DNA of 15,057 bases from Candidatus Pacearchaeota archaeon (GCA_002690445.1 NZER01000377.1:1-15057), one strand, 5' to 3'. Shown: positions 1-8,426, counted from the stretch's first letter. Made by a program: numbers and translations. The notes: generated by a model from the sequence alone, not told the origin.

Positions 1-267
1 AGTTACATACGCATATCTTTTCATATAAGATGGGCGTTTTTCTGTAAACTTGAATGCAGGATCATCAGTAGGCTTTTTAGCTACTCTACTTACAAATCGG
101 AAAAACGGGTCTTGTGAAAGTGCTAATTCAGAAACTTGGTCTCCAAAATTATACTTTCTTCTTAGTACGCCAGTATCGAGAGTGCTTCCAGCAGACCCAC
201 CAGAATCAACATCAGCTAAATTCCAATTTGATAGATACAGGGGAGTATCTTTTAATGAACTTGGCAT
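1..267 (-). CDS. Probable major capsid protein, N-terminal part (cut by left edge)
   Basis: An ATG at 267 opens a frame with no stop for 89 codons to the left edge, beginning MPSSLKDTPLYLSNWNLADV. AGGAATAAACATAAA precedes the ATG and supplies a weak ribosome binding site. The segment DPFFRFVSRVAKKPTDDPAF, followed by an aromatic and basic stretch, resembles the N-terminal arm of HK97-fold capsid proteins of environmental phages. The position directly after scaffold and portal is the usual place for the major capsid protein. The assignment rests on gene order and general character; the diagnostic core of the fold lies outside the window. It could instead be another head protein. Confidence 0.6.
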   Translation of the reverse strand, partial: MPSSLKDTPLYLSNWNLADVDSGGSAGSTLDTGVLRRKYNFGDQVSELALSQDPFFRFVSRVAKKPTDDPAFKFTEKRPSYMKRYAYVT

Positions 268-295
268 TTTATGTTTATTCCTTTACATTAAGGGT

Positions 296-1171
296 TTATT
301 GTAATCCTTCAAGACCCTCTATGCTGGAACCTTTAATGGCTTCAAATACCATTTCATCTGCAGTTTGTTCCGATTGTGGAACATTCCCAGACGAAGCTAC
401 GGAAGCAGGTTTTTTACGAACATTTTCCATTTGATTTTTCATTTCCATCCTTGTGTTTTCTGCAATATTCGCATCTCGTTTTTCAAGATTCATCAAGGTA
501 TGGATATCATCCAAAGATAATGGTCTACTTTGGGCATAATTAACAAAGTCTTTATATTCATCACGACTCATTTTATGCCTTTTAACAAACTCAGTTATTT
601 CTCTAGACTTATCCATCTTATCACTGTATTGCTGTGCAAACTGTGAAACTCTCTTTTGAACCTGAGAATCAACGAGACCGTTTAATACTTTTGCAGAATC
701 AGAAGTAGGAGTTGAAATTGCTTCATCAGCATCAAATACAAAATCTTCTGGAAGATTAAAAGCTTTCTTCATATCTCCTGATTCTATATCGGTTCCATTA
801 ATTACATTCTTGATTTTTTCTGCCACAGCAGGGTCTTGTCTCATTCTGTCTAAGATGGGAGCACCTCTTTCTAGTTCCTGATTCCGCTGATTAAGGCGTA
901 CTGCTTCACGACTAGAATCTTTGTACCTCTTTTCCAACTTCGTATATTCTTTCCCTAACTCAGAATTACCTTTACTAGGTTTAGAATTTTTAGTTTCCGA
1001 TTTTTCTTCGACTCTTGGTTTAGGACTTGGAGCAGCACCAGTAATCATTCCGTTTACTTGTGCATCCAGCGAAGAAAAAAAGTCTTCACTGGTAAATCCA
1101 TCGGCGGTTAAGCCGGTTTCTGAACCTGACGTAGGGTTGCTTCCTTGCAAGTTGTCTACATTCTCAGCCAT
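296..1171 (-). CDS. Capsid scaffolding protein (putative)
   Basis: This 291-residue protein is hydrophilic, highly charged and mostly predicted helical. Its N-terminus is low-complexity and acidic (residues 1-50), followed by a Lys/Ser/Glu linker and a coiled-coil-like stretch (about 75-110, GKEYTKLEKRYKDSSREAVR). A second helical stretch lies near residues 165-250, and the tail is Ser/Gln/Glu-rich. This composition, the size and the position between portal and probable capsid gene match phage scaffolding proteins, which guide capsid assembly and then leave the procapsid. AAGGAG lies at a good distance before the ATG. No protease signature is visible, so it looks like a pure scaffold rather than a protease-scaffold fusion. 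The role is inferred from composition and position. Confidence 0.65.
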   Translation of the reverse strand: MAENVDNLQGSNPTSGSETGLTADGFTSEDFFSSLDAQVNGMITGAAPSPKPRVEEKSETKNSKPSKGNSELGKEYTKLEKRYKDSSREAVRLNQRNQELERGAPILDRMRQDPAVAEKIKNVINGTDIESGDMKKAFNLPEDFVFDADEAISTPTSDSAKVLNGLVDSQVQKRVSQFAQQYSDKMDKSREITEFVKRHKMSRDEYKDFVNYAQSRPLSLDDIHTLMNLEKRDANIAENTRMEMKNQMENVRKKPASVASSGNVPQSEQTADEMVFEAIKGSSIEGLEGLQ

Positions 1172-1215
1172 ATTATCTCCTTTTTAATTTAGTTATTTAT
1201 TATTTAACCTGCAAA

Positions 1216-3462
1216 TTATTTGTTTGCAGATTGATTTTGTTCTTTAGCTGCAAGACCAACCTCCCTCCTAGAGAGATTTGCTTCATCCTGCATACGCTTT
1301 TGTAATAATTTTTGTTGTCCCTTTGTTTCTGTCGTTGACTTTTGAACTTCTTGGTCAGCTTGTTGTACCTTACCTTTAATTCCTGCTTGAACAAGTTGTC
1401 TTGTAAGAGTTTCAATAGTTCCTTCTTTATCTGACAATGCTTCTTCAAGACTATCGACCTGAGACTTTAACTGAGAATAAATTGATTTTCTCTTTATAAT
1501 ATTTTCTTTACCCTTAACATCTGTTTCAGCTAACATTGCTATATCATCAATCAACCCTGCTTGGAACCATCTGAAATATTCTTCTATTAAAGCCCACCTG
1601 TTTATTGGCATTGTAGAGCCTGGGACTATTCTAACATCAAATTGTCCAGATTCATAATTGTTCCACTTTCCAATTGCTTTTCCTAAATCATTATAAATAG
1701 GTACATTAATTTCAACTTCTTTTTCTTCTTTTAAAGATGAAGGTTGTACTATCTTGAATATCTTATGAGATGTGTATGTTGCTTGTGCTATTTGTTTAAA
1801 AACTTTTCCCATTTGTTCTAAAGCTGGTTCAACAACAGTTTTCATCCATGCCTTCATTCTTCTTGTTCCATGTTCATCAACAGCTAACATTCCTCTATAA
1901 GTATCATGCGATTGTTCACCTGCACCTTGCATTGAAGAATAAATGCCAGACATATATTCCATATCTTGTTTTCCTTCTTGAGTAATCTGAAAGAACGCAG
2001 CATTAAGAGGTGAAGGCTGAACTGGTGTAGGTGGTGAAAAACCAGACCTATACTTTAACAATGCTCCAGGTGATGAGGAATATTGTTCCCATTCTTCTTC
2101 TGGAACTGAGCCTTCTTCATAAAGCCACCTTAAATTTGAAGCCAAATTAGCATTATGAACCATTAATTGATGAGCTTTATTTACTTCTTGTTGTTTTCCT
2201 ACAAGAGGTGTAACTGCTGATATTGGATAAGGTGTCCCAGTCCATAGATATGGTATAGGTATTATAGGATATTCAGTAGATGGAAGGACTGCTTCATATA
2301 ACAATTCATCAGTTCCTAATGTTACTGATTGTTTTATTCTTGTATCATAAAATTTTATTGCATCTTGTACGGTAACTGCAAATAATTGGTCTTGCATTAA
2401 AAGTTTAAATTCAGCTTCAGTAATAACTTCATTTCTAATGACAGTTGCCTCTTCCATCATTGTAGCTTTCATCTTTTCCTTTTGTTGAACTAATGCATTT
2501 TCCATTTGTTTCTGTGCTTTTACCATCTCAAGTTTGCCACGCTCTGGAATCATTTTACCAGCCTGAACTGCCTCGTGAATTTCTTTCTCTTTTTCTAGTA
2601 ACTGAACCTGCAATTCCTTCTCATATTGAGCTATCTGTTCTTGAATAGATTCTTGCATCTGTGATATTTGTTTTGTATCTGGTGGCATCTTTACAAAAAC
2701 ATTCATATAAGCAATTTTTACTTTTTCATAAACTTCATAACAATCAACTATTTCATCTTCTTCACCATCACGTTTATATCCTTCTTGACCTATATCATCT
2801 GGTTGTATGCTATCTGAAGAAGTTAAATCTCTCTGAGAAAACCAACTACCAGACTCATTGCTTCCAGTGGATTTTTCAATTCTTTTAATTTTGTCTGGGA
2901 ATAATTGTATTAACTGTGATTTAGTTAAATCTTTTTTTACTATTATATAACTGGCATCTCTATATAAGAAATCCCTACTCATTGGGTCTACATATACATT
3001 ATAGGGGTCAATTGTCTTAAAAACAACTTCACCAAGACCTCTATCTCTATCAGGGTCAATGTCAATTTGAAATATACCAACTCCCTTAACTAGGGAATCC
3101 TGTATAACTTGAGAATAAAGACTACTTCCATTTGATATATACCAACAATAATCAGCAATATCAGCATGGACTGAAGCTACATCACTATCACTACCCTCCG
3201 CTCCGACAGCCTGCCATCTTGGATTCTTAGCAGTAGCGAAATATTTCATCATTTCAATGACTGGAGTAATCCTATTAATAACAAATGTAGGCATCCCAGA
3301 TTCTTCTAGTTGGCGTTGTTCTTCGCTAGTTAATTGCTCACCAACATAAAAATCTAAAGAAAGTTGTGAAACTCTTTGCCATTTCTTCCGATAAGCATTA
3401 TTAGCTCTCTGGAAAAGCAAATAGTTGTCTTCTGCTTTTTTTCTATTTGCCTTTGTTGCCAT
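1216..3462 (-). CDS. Portal protein, P22-like
   Basis: This 748-residue protein has the length and layout of P22-type portals, the dodecameric ring at the capsid vertex through which DNA enters and leaves. The N-terminus carries a helical segment and GEQLTSEEQRQLEESGMPTF (41-60), then VINRITPVIEMM and NPRWQAVGAEGSD, a pattern typical of this family. The DP-Y-N-VYVDP segment (about 152-160) is also typical, as is the stem/clip part around IPYLWTGTPYPISAVTPLVG. A Gln/Glu/Lys-rich coiled coil occupies about 263-350, and another lies near the C-terminus (about 665-748), comparable with the helical barrel of P22-like portals. The gene overlaps the upstream 65-residue gene by 20 bases. Membership of the portal family is confident; the closest relative is not known. 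Confidence 0.88.
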   Translation of the reverse strand: MATKANRKKAEDNYLLFQRANNAYRKKWQRVSQLSLDFYVGEQLTSEEQRQLEESGMPTFVINRITPVIEMMKYFATAKNPRWQAVGAEGSDSDVASVHADIADYCWYISNGSSLYSQVIQDSLVKGVGIFQIDIDPDRDRGLGEVVFKTIDPYNVYVDPMSRDFLYRDASYIIVKKDLTKSQLIQLFPDKIKRIEKSTGSNESGSWFSQRDLTSSDSIQPDDIGQEGYKRDGEEDEIVDCYEVYEKVKIAYMNVFVKMPPDTKQISQMQESIQEQIAQYEKELQVQLLEKEKEIHEAVQAGKMIPERGKLEMVKAQKQMENALVQQKEKMKATMMEEATVIRNEVITEAEFKLLMQDQLFAVTVQDAIKFYDTRIKQSVTLGTDELLYEAVLPSTEYPIIPIPYLWTGTPYPISAVTPLVGKQQEVNKAHQLMVHNANLASNLRWLYEEGSVPEEEWEQYSSSPGALLKYRSGFSPPTPVQPSPLNAAFFQITQEGKQDMEYMSGIYSSMQGAGEQSHDTYRGMLAVDEHGTRRMKAWMKTVVEPALEQMGKVFKQIAQATYTSHKIFKIVQPSSLKEEKEVEINVPIYNDLGKAIGKWNNYESGQFDVRIVPGSTMPINRWALIEEYFRWFQAGLIDDIAMLAETDVKGKENIIKRKSIYSQLKSQVDSLEEALSDKEGTIETLTRQLVQAGIKGKVQQADQEVQKSTTETKGQQKLLQKRMQDEANLSRREVGLAAKEQNQSANK

Positions 3463-3640
3463 TTTTAGTCATAAGTACTATATTAGGATGCCTTTTGCTG
3501 AATCCTTCTCCATCAACAAAAGTCTGCCATACAGATTTATTCTTACCATCTCCTTTAAATCCACCAAAAGCACTTGCTTGTGTTTCCATAGAAGGAGTAG
3601 AAGGTCGTCCTTGTTGTATACTACTGTGTTTATACTTCAT
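3443..3640 (-). CDS. Small unrecognised protein between peptidase and portal
   Basis: This frame encodes 65 residues, basic and rich in Gly, Ser and Lys, beginning MKYKHSSIQQGRPSTPSMET. The ATG shares bases with the stop codon of the upstream peptidase gene (TAATG), and TTGAGG lies just before it. The end overlaps the portal start by 20 bases. Tight coupling on both sides argues that it is translated. I see no membrane segment, cysteine pattern or known motif. The central AFGGFKGDGKNKSVWQTFVD looks like a short ordered part between flexible ends. In a head operon it could be a minor head or completion protein, but that is only position-based. Confidence 0.6.
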   Translation of the reverse strand: MKYKHSSIQQGRPSTPSMETQASAFGGFKGDGKNKSVWQTFVDGEGFSKRHPNIVLMTKNGNKGK

Positions 3641-4032
3641 TATAACCTCAATTCATAATGTGGAAAATCATCAAATTTATTATCATTAACTTCCCAATCC
3701 ATGTCCCAATCTCCACCCCATCTTAGTTTTATCTTCATACCTTTTGCTATCCCAAGTACAAATCCAGCAAATAAAGTAAACCTTTCACGGTCATTCCAAT
3801 CAATAGGATAAGGGACAACATCGCAAGCCATAGAGGGAGATTTATTATGACGACCAAGGGGAAATTGTAGTCGAGTCTTGCCTTCTTCATAATATTGGTT
3901 TTGCTTATCTTTATCCCTATGACCTTCAAGTACAGAACAATCCACCGTCTTGATAACTTCATAAAAGACCTTTATCAATCTTTCATCACAACTGTGTAAT
4001 GCATTGCGTGACCTAGTTCCAAATCTTGGCAT
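3640..4032 (-). CDS. M15-family peptidase (L-alanyl-D-glutamate endopeptidase-like endolysin)
   Basis: This 130-residue protein resembles small phage peptidases of the M15 family (VanY/endolysin type), zinc enzymes that cut the peptide stem of peptidoglycan. Visible family features are a CSVLEGHRD segment (about 32-40), FPLGRHNKSPSMACDVVPYP (58-77), which carries the zinc ligand pair His62 and Asp71, and the C-terminal WGGDWDMDW...FPHYEL containing the third ligand His125. I chose ATG at 4032 because it overlaps the upstream stop (TAATG) and begins MPRFGTRS, a typical start for these enzymes. An in-frame ATG 16 codons upstream (4080) lies inside the previous gene and is less likely. No signal peptide is seen. 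It sits between terminase and portal rather than with a holin. Confidence 0.82.
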   Translation of the reverse strand: MPRFGTRSRNALHSCDERLIKVFYEVIKTVDCSVLEGHRDKDKQNQYYEEGKTRLQFPLGRHNKSPSMACDVVPYPIDWNDRERFTLFAGFVLGIAKGMKIKLRWGGDWDMDWEVNDNKFDDFPHYELRL

Positions 4033-4757
4033 TAACCAAATAATTCCTTTAAGCCACTGGCATTTTTCAACATAGACCAAACATCATTTATATCAATTCC
4101 ACTTTTTTTAGATAATTTGTCTCCTATCTTTTGAATTGCATCGCCAGCATCATTAAATGAAGTTGCATCAACTTCTTTTTTTCGTTTTGACAAAGCTTCT
4201 TCAGTAACATCTGGCCCAGTATATCTTTCCTTTAACCCTGGATAAGTTTTTGATTCATGTAATTCTTTTTTAAATCTTATATTCTTTGGAGTTATTTCTT
4301 TAGATGGCTCTTCCCATTCTTTATATTCCTTCAATGGAGCTTCAGGTGATAATTGCATATCATCAAAATCCATATCTTCATCTTCAGATTCAATTGGTAT
4401 TGATGGTCTATCTGGTGCTCCAAAAACGTTCATTGGGTCTTGCGGGCCAAGCTCACCTTCAACAACAGGGTCATCTGGTCGAGTTTTTTTAGCCACTTCT
4501 GGTGGCATCTTATATTTATACTTATTAAATACTTGGTCGTAATTATATGTATCTCCAAAATAGTCAAAAGTAGGTTTTCCACTTGAGTTAAGCTTAACTT
4601 CTGATACTTGAAGTTCATCTGCACCATACCATTTATCTAACATCCCTTTAGGTGGGACATATCCAGTTTTTTGATTTTGGACTTTTAACCAGTCTTCTAC
4701 ATCACCACGATTGCTAGATGCTTGTAGTACTTCAAATAATGTAATTGGTTCAGCCAT
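4032..4757 (-). CDS. Unrecognised 241-residue acidic protein in head operon
   Basis: I do not recognise this protein. It is 241 residues long, hydrophilic and acidic. The N-terminal part (1-95) contains FGDTYNYDQVFNKYKYKMPP, the middle (about 95-145) is Pro/Glu/Asp-rich and probably disordered (ESEDEDMDFDDMQ), and the C-terminus (about 190-241) looks helical, ending GIDINDVWSMLKNASGLKEL. The start shares bases with the upstream stop (TAATG), as does its stop with the peptidase gene downstream. No membrane segment or catalytic motif is visible. The place between terminase and portal suggests a virion or assembly role, which is an inference from position only. Confidence 0.75.
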   Translation of the reverse strand: MAEPITLFEVLQASSNRGDVEDWLKVQNQKTGYVPPKGMLDKWYGADELQVSEVKLNSSGKPTFDYFGDTYNYDQVFNKYKYKMPPEVAKKTRPDDPVVEGELGPQDPMNVFGAPDRPSIPIESEDEDMDFDDMQLSPEAPLKEYKEWEEPSKEITPKNIRFKKELHESKTYPGLKERYTGPDVTEEALSKRKKEVDATSFNDAGDAIQKIGDKLSKKSGIDINDVWSMLKNASGLKELFG

Positions 4758-5599
4758 TATTGTCCAACTCTATAATTATTCTGTTCTATAACATTCCAAC
4801 TCTCTTCTTCTTTCCAACCATCAATAAGCTTACCTTCCGTATTTTTGACTGGTATCCATCCAGTAGTACTTAAATCTCCACCAGAAATTTTATCACCCTT
4901 TGGTCCATATACTGATTCCAAGTATTGGACAGTTCTACCAATCCTTTTTGAAGCTTTTGAATGACTAGTTCGGCTACTATGTGATTTAGGTGCCATCCAT
5001 TCACTCCCATCCTCCATTTTATAAATTATTGGGCCAACTATATGCTTACCAGCCTCATCTCTTTGTCGTCTTACACTAGCTATCTTTTGTTTACCTAAGT
5101 CAGGTTTTTTAATAACAATATCATTTGGGTCTTTACTATACTTTAACTGTTCTATCATCATACGATTTGATACATCTTCAAAAGATGCTCCCAAAAAACG
5201 CTCAGAAGGTAATGCTTCATCAGCCCATTCATCCCATTTTTGTTTAAAATCACCACCTGCTCCCCAACTTGTTATCTCACGAATATCTCTTCTCTCCATT
5301 CTAGGGTCTGTAGTTGTTTTTTCATAATCACTTGATACATCAACCCATTGATTTGAACCTTTATCCCATTTTTGTTGATTCCATCCTTCCTCATTTTCAC
5401 CCTTAGTTCTTGTCTGAGTATGTTTATCTCCAAGAAAGAAATGCTCTATTATTGCATCCTTGTCTACATATTCCTCCATAGTTCCTTCTACCCATTTACC
5501 TGTCTCCTCATCAGTCCCTCCTTTATCGGCTATCCTTGTAAACTTTTCAGAGATTGGTTTTAAGGAAGAAAAATAATCTTTAAAATCTTTTGGTGGCAT
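4757..5599 (-). CDS. Unrecognised 280-residue protein following the large terminase
   Basis: I do not recognise this protein. It has 280 residues, is soluble and strongly charged, and is rich in Trp, Lys, Glu and Asp. Visible stretches are a glycine-rich acidic N-terminus (about 25-60), a Trp/Gln/Lys stretch around GWNQQKWDKGSNQWVDV (about 92-108), a Ser/His-basic segment near 206-218 (SHSSRTSHSKASKR), and a C-terminus ending NVIEQNNYRVGQ. The ATG overlaps the terminase stop and the stop overlaps the next start, both as TAATG, so it is probably translated together with both. No enzymatic motif or membrane segment is apparent. Confidence 0.75.
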   Translation of the reverse strand: MPPKDFKDYFSSLKPISEKFTRIADKGGTDEETGKWVEGTMEEYVDKDAIIEHFFLGDKHTQTRTKGENEEGWNQQKWDKGSNQWVDVSSDYEKTTTDPRMERRDIREITSWGAGGDFKQKWDEWADEALPSERFLGASFEDVSNRMMIEQLKYSKDPNDIVIKKPDLGKQKIASVRRQRDEAGKHIVGPIIYKMEDGSEWMAPKSHSSRTSHSKASKRIGRTVQYLESVYGPKGDKISGGDLSTTGWIPVKNTEGKLIDGWKEEESWNVIEQNNYRVGQ

Positions 5600-7167
5600 T
5601 ACGCTACTATCCAGCTTTTTGCCTTTTTAATTGGCTTAAACCAGTCTTTTTTATCTTTATTCTTTACCATATTAGGTGGAAACGCATGCAACTGTGCATA
5701 AAACAAGGTTTCGACAGTATCATCATGTGCCATCTTAGGTCCAAATGTAAGTATTTCATTAATTAAATCAAACATATTTTCTCTTAAATGTATTGTTCCC
5801 ATACTAAAACGACCAGAAAGACCCGAATATACCTTATTTCTCTTCTCTCTACCTCCAGGTTTCTCTGGAATTACAGCTATTGAGAACTTATTTAACCTTC
5901 GTCTTTCAGTATTTAATGCTTGAAATATAGAACGGTTCATCGCAACATCTTCAACTGTGGATGATACACAATGATATTTTTCATGCATTTCCATTATATA
6001 GTCAACTACTCCTTTTTTATTAATAAAAGCACCATCGTATCCTTTTGAACCAATAGTAGGGATTGACCTGTGTCTTTCATATTCTAAAACATAAAGATTA
6101 TTATCAGGGTCAATAGCTATAGCCATTATAACACTAAAATCTGAATGTTTTGTATTTATATCTGTTGCAGGGTCACAACCTACAAAGGTATTAATTGGTA
6201 CTTCTTCTCCATCAATAATTAAAAAGTTGGAACTTTTTTCGGTATCGTAATTATAATATCCCTTCCAATATTTTATTTCACTCCTTCTCCAAACTGAATC
6301 TTCTTCACTCTGCACTTCCATCATATATTCTTGGAAGTACTTTTGTGGTTGCCCACTATCTCTATAAAACTTCTTTTTTTCTTCTAATTTACTTTGACTA
6401 AAAAAGGAATCCCAAAGAACACCACCATCAGGCAATTCAGCTTTATATGTTATTACTTTCCAAGCAAACGTTTTATTATTTGCGATAGCCCTTCCATGAT
6501 TAATAAGAAGATTGTTAATAAAAGAATCATAATGTACGGGAGTACCATTAACACGCAACCTGCCAGTATGAGGCTCAAGCGCGGGATAAACCACAGCAGT
6601 AACCAAATTCGCATTTTTATCCCTTGATTCTGGGGTAATTGTATTTTGCTCATGTTCGAAGTCATCAAGGATTATAAGGTCGTACCGTTTGTGAAGTTTT
6701 GCTCCTCCTCTAATTCCTGCAACATTACTTTTCGATATAAGTTTACACCCATTAGTTAACTCAACATCCTCTTCCGTCCATTTATTCCCCTTTAATGCTC
6801 CAAAAAAGTACAATATCTTATCATTGAATTCCAAATGATGTTTGATATAGTCCATATTTCCTACAGAAAGCTTATGAGTAGCAGATACCCATGCATAAAA
6901 GTGCATATCATCTTTAGGACAAAACAAAAAGTCTTTTAATATAGATGCTTTTGTTAGTACAGTTTTTCCATGACCTCTAGGTAAAATAATAGCTAACTGC
7001 TTAACATTTGCATTATCAATAGAATCTGCCATTTCATAATGAAAGAATGGAGTTTCGCTTCTTAAAAAATCATTAGGAAGAAATAACTTCCCAAATGCTA
7101 TCAAATCTTTATGTGCTAGTTCTAGCTGATTTTCTGCGTTTGTAATGTTTTCTGTATTTATATTCAT
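5599..7167 (-). CDS. terL: Terminase large subunit (packaging ATPase/nuclease)
   Basis: This 522-residue protein is the DNA-packaging motor. The ATPase half shows a Walker A motif (LPRGHGKT, 62-69), Walker B with the catalytic acid (LIILDDFEH, 164-172) and a coupling motif (VNGTP, 206-210). The nuclease half has the RNase H-like acidic residues: Asp332 in GCDPATD, Glu406 in VEDVAMNRS, and Asp482/Asp483 in MAHDDTVETL. Together with the portal it pumps DNA into the procapsid and cuts the concatemer. The start at 7167 has no clear ribosome binding site, and the 79 bases before it are very AT-rich; the next in-frame Met is residue 46, too late for the fold. The downstream gene is coupled by TAATG. 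Confidence 0.95.
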   Translation of the reverse strand: MNINTENITNAENQLELAHKDLIAFGKLFLPNDFLRSETPFFHYEMADSIDNANVKQLAIILPRGHGKTVLTKASILKDFLFCPKDDMHFYAWVSATHKLSVGNMDYIKHHLEFNDKILYFFGALKGNKWTEEDVELTNGCKLISKSNVAGIRGGAKLHKRYDLIILDDFEHEQNTITPESRDKNANLVTAVVYPALEPHTGRLRVNGTPVHYDSFINNLLINHGRAIANNKTFAWKVITYKAELPDGGVLWDSFFSQSKLEEKKKFYRDSGQPQKYFQEYMMEVQSEEDSVWRRSEIKYWKGYYNYDTEKSSNFLIIDGEEVPINTFVGCDPATDINTKHSDFSVIMAIAIDPDNNLYVLEYERHRSIPTIGSKGYDGAFINKKGVVDYIMEMHEKYHCVSSTVEDVAMNRSIFQALNTERRRLNKFSIAVIPEKPGGREKRNKVYSGLSGRFSMGTIHLRENMFDLINEILTFGPKMAHDDTVETLFYAQLHAFPPNMVKNKDKKDWFKPIKKAKSWIVA

Positions 7168-7243
7168 ATTTATTTTGAAACTTAATGATAGGAGTTATAT
7201 TTGTATTAGCTTTTATCACTTTATAAGGTAAAGTAATTTTCAT
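7109..7243 (-). CDS. Possible 44-residue basic ORF overlapping the terminase start
   Basis: An ATG at 7243 lies four bases after the stop of the upstream gene and opens a 44-codon frame beginning MKITLPYKVIKANTNITPII and ending in a strongly basic stretch (YKYRKHYKRRKSARTST). It overlaps the first 59 bases of the terminase in another frame. It would fill the only gap in the packaging part of the operon, and translation through it could deliver ribosomes to the terminase start, which lacks its own ribosome binding site. The basic tail may simply be a by-product of AT-rich terminase codons read out of frame. There is no strong ribosome binding site (AAGGGC). Low confidence. Confidence 0.25.
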   Translation of the reverse strand: MKITLPYKVIKANTNITPIIKFQNKYEYKYRKHYKRRKSARTST

Positions 7244-7246
7244 TAA

Positions 7247-7435
7247 TTATGCCCTTGCTACAACTTCTTCTGGGATATCTAAACCTTTTATTAATGACCT
7301 CATCTCTACCATGCGTAGGAAATCATTAGCCCCTGGTGCTTCCCAGTTAATTTCTTCTTCAAGATATTTAATTCTAAGAATACATACATCAAGAGGAAGA
7401 GCTATTGGTTCAACTTTAATTGCACCTTTAGACAT
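7247..7435 (-). CDS. Small unrecognised protein upstream of the terminase
   Basis: With the ATG at 7435 this encodes 62 residues, starting MSKGAIKVEPIALPLDVCIL and ending GLDIPEEVVARA. This start overlaps the phosphoesterase stop by eight bases (ATGTCTAA), a spacing common in this operon. A longer frame from 7495 (TTG) or 7486 (ATG) would run deep into the phosphoesterase gene and has no better ribosome binding site, so I prefer the short form. The sequence predicts mixed strand and helix with an acidic middle (RIKYLEEEINWEAPG) and no membrane segment. Function is unknown. Position just ahead of the large terminase would suit a packaging accessory, but nothing in the sequence shows it. Confidence 0.6.
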   Translation of the reverse strand: MSKGAIKVEPIALPLDVCILRIKYLEEEINWEAPGANDFLRMVEMRSLIKGLDIPEEVVARA

Positions 7436-8426
7436 AAAATGGATGCCAAGTTCCTGTTGTCTTTGCAACTCCACTTTTGTTAACATATATATCAACTATC
7501 CAAAACCCTGTATGAGATGATAATCTTTTACCTCTCATCCATGCTGTCTGCCTTTGAAATGCTCCAGCACTATAACAATGTATATGTCTATCAAATAAAT
7601 ATGTACATTTATGTACATGACCAAAAAACATTACATTTGGCTTTTGTCCACCAGTTAAACTCTCAACTATCTTCTGGATTCTATAAGATACAGCGTAACT
7701 ACTCCCATCTTCTCCGTGCCATAATCTTAAATTAGCTGAATCTCCTAATGCTAGATTCCCTTCATCATGTCCTAAAAATGTAGCATGCTCTATATTATCA
7801 CATATATCTGGTACAATTCTTGCTCCATTTGATTTAATAAACCACCTGTCATGGTTTCCATCTATTACATATAGAGGTACTGGACATTTACTCATATATT
7901 CAATAGCTACTTTTTTCTGTTGATGATATCCTAAGTAAGAAAGTTCATATATATGTCCAGGTCTATTAGACATACCTTCAGTTAAATCACCTACTTGACA
8001 TACAATATCAACCTTCTCTTTCTCAAACTCTTTAAAGGCTTCTTCAACTAAATCATAAAGGCAGTATTTACTACCAAAATGAACATCACCCATTACACCT
8101 ATTCTAGTTCTTTCTCCTTTAAGATTAATTACTGGTATCTTAGCTTGACCTGGGACAATTCTAGCACCAGATGCAATTGCCCTAAGTTCTTTATCACTGT
8201 ATAGTTCACCTATTTGTTTTAAAACAGATGATTGACTTACATCTATACCATGTTGTTTGGCTCTCCTTACTTCTCTTTTTACTGTGGACTCTTTAACATT
8301 TAAGTCATGACACGTTTGTTCCATTCCATGTGACATAAAATATGCTGCAATTTCTATTGTCCTATTTTTACCTCCTTCTAATCGTTGTTTATCTCCCTTG
8401 TGTTCCTTTTTCCTAAATGATTTCAT
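7428..8426 (-). CDS. Helix-turn-helix / calcineurin-like metallophosphoesterase fusion
   Basis: This 332-residue protein joins two parts. Residues about 20-60 look like a helix-turn-helix (EIAAYFMSHGMEQTCHDLNV then KESTVKREVRRA), of the kind used for DNA binding. Residues about 107-290 carry the full calcineurin-like phosphoesterase signature: GDVHFGS (Asp114, His116), GDLTEG (Asp147), DGNHDRW (Asn191, His192), WHGED (His237) and GHVHK (His270, His272). These residues hold two metal ions and hydrolyse phosphodiester or phosphomonoester bonds. Family members include nucleases and cyclic-nucleotide phosphodiesterases, so the substrate is open. The start overlaps the previous stop by ATGA. Fusion to a DNA-binding part and location beside the terminase make action on DNA plausible, but this is inference. 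Confidence 0.88.
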   Translation of the reverse strand: MKSFRKKEHKGDKQRLEGGKNRTIEIAAYFMSHGMEQTCHDLNVKESTVKREVRRAKQHGIDVSQSSVLKQIGELYSDKELRAIASGARIVPGQAKIPVINLKGERTRIGVMGDVHFGSKYCLYDLVEEAFKEFEKEKVDIVCQVGDLTEGMSNRPGHIYELSYLGYHQQKKVAIEYMSKCPVPLYVIDGNHDRWFIKSNGARIVPDICDNIEHATFLGHDEGNLALGDSANLRLWHGEDGSSYAVSYRIQKIVESLTGGQKPNVMFFGHVHKCTYLFDRHIHCYSAGAFQRQTAWMRGKRLSSHTGFWIVDIYVNKSGVAKTTGTWHPFYV

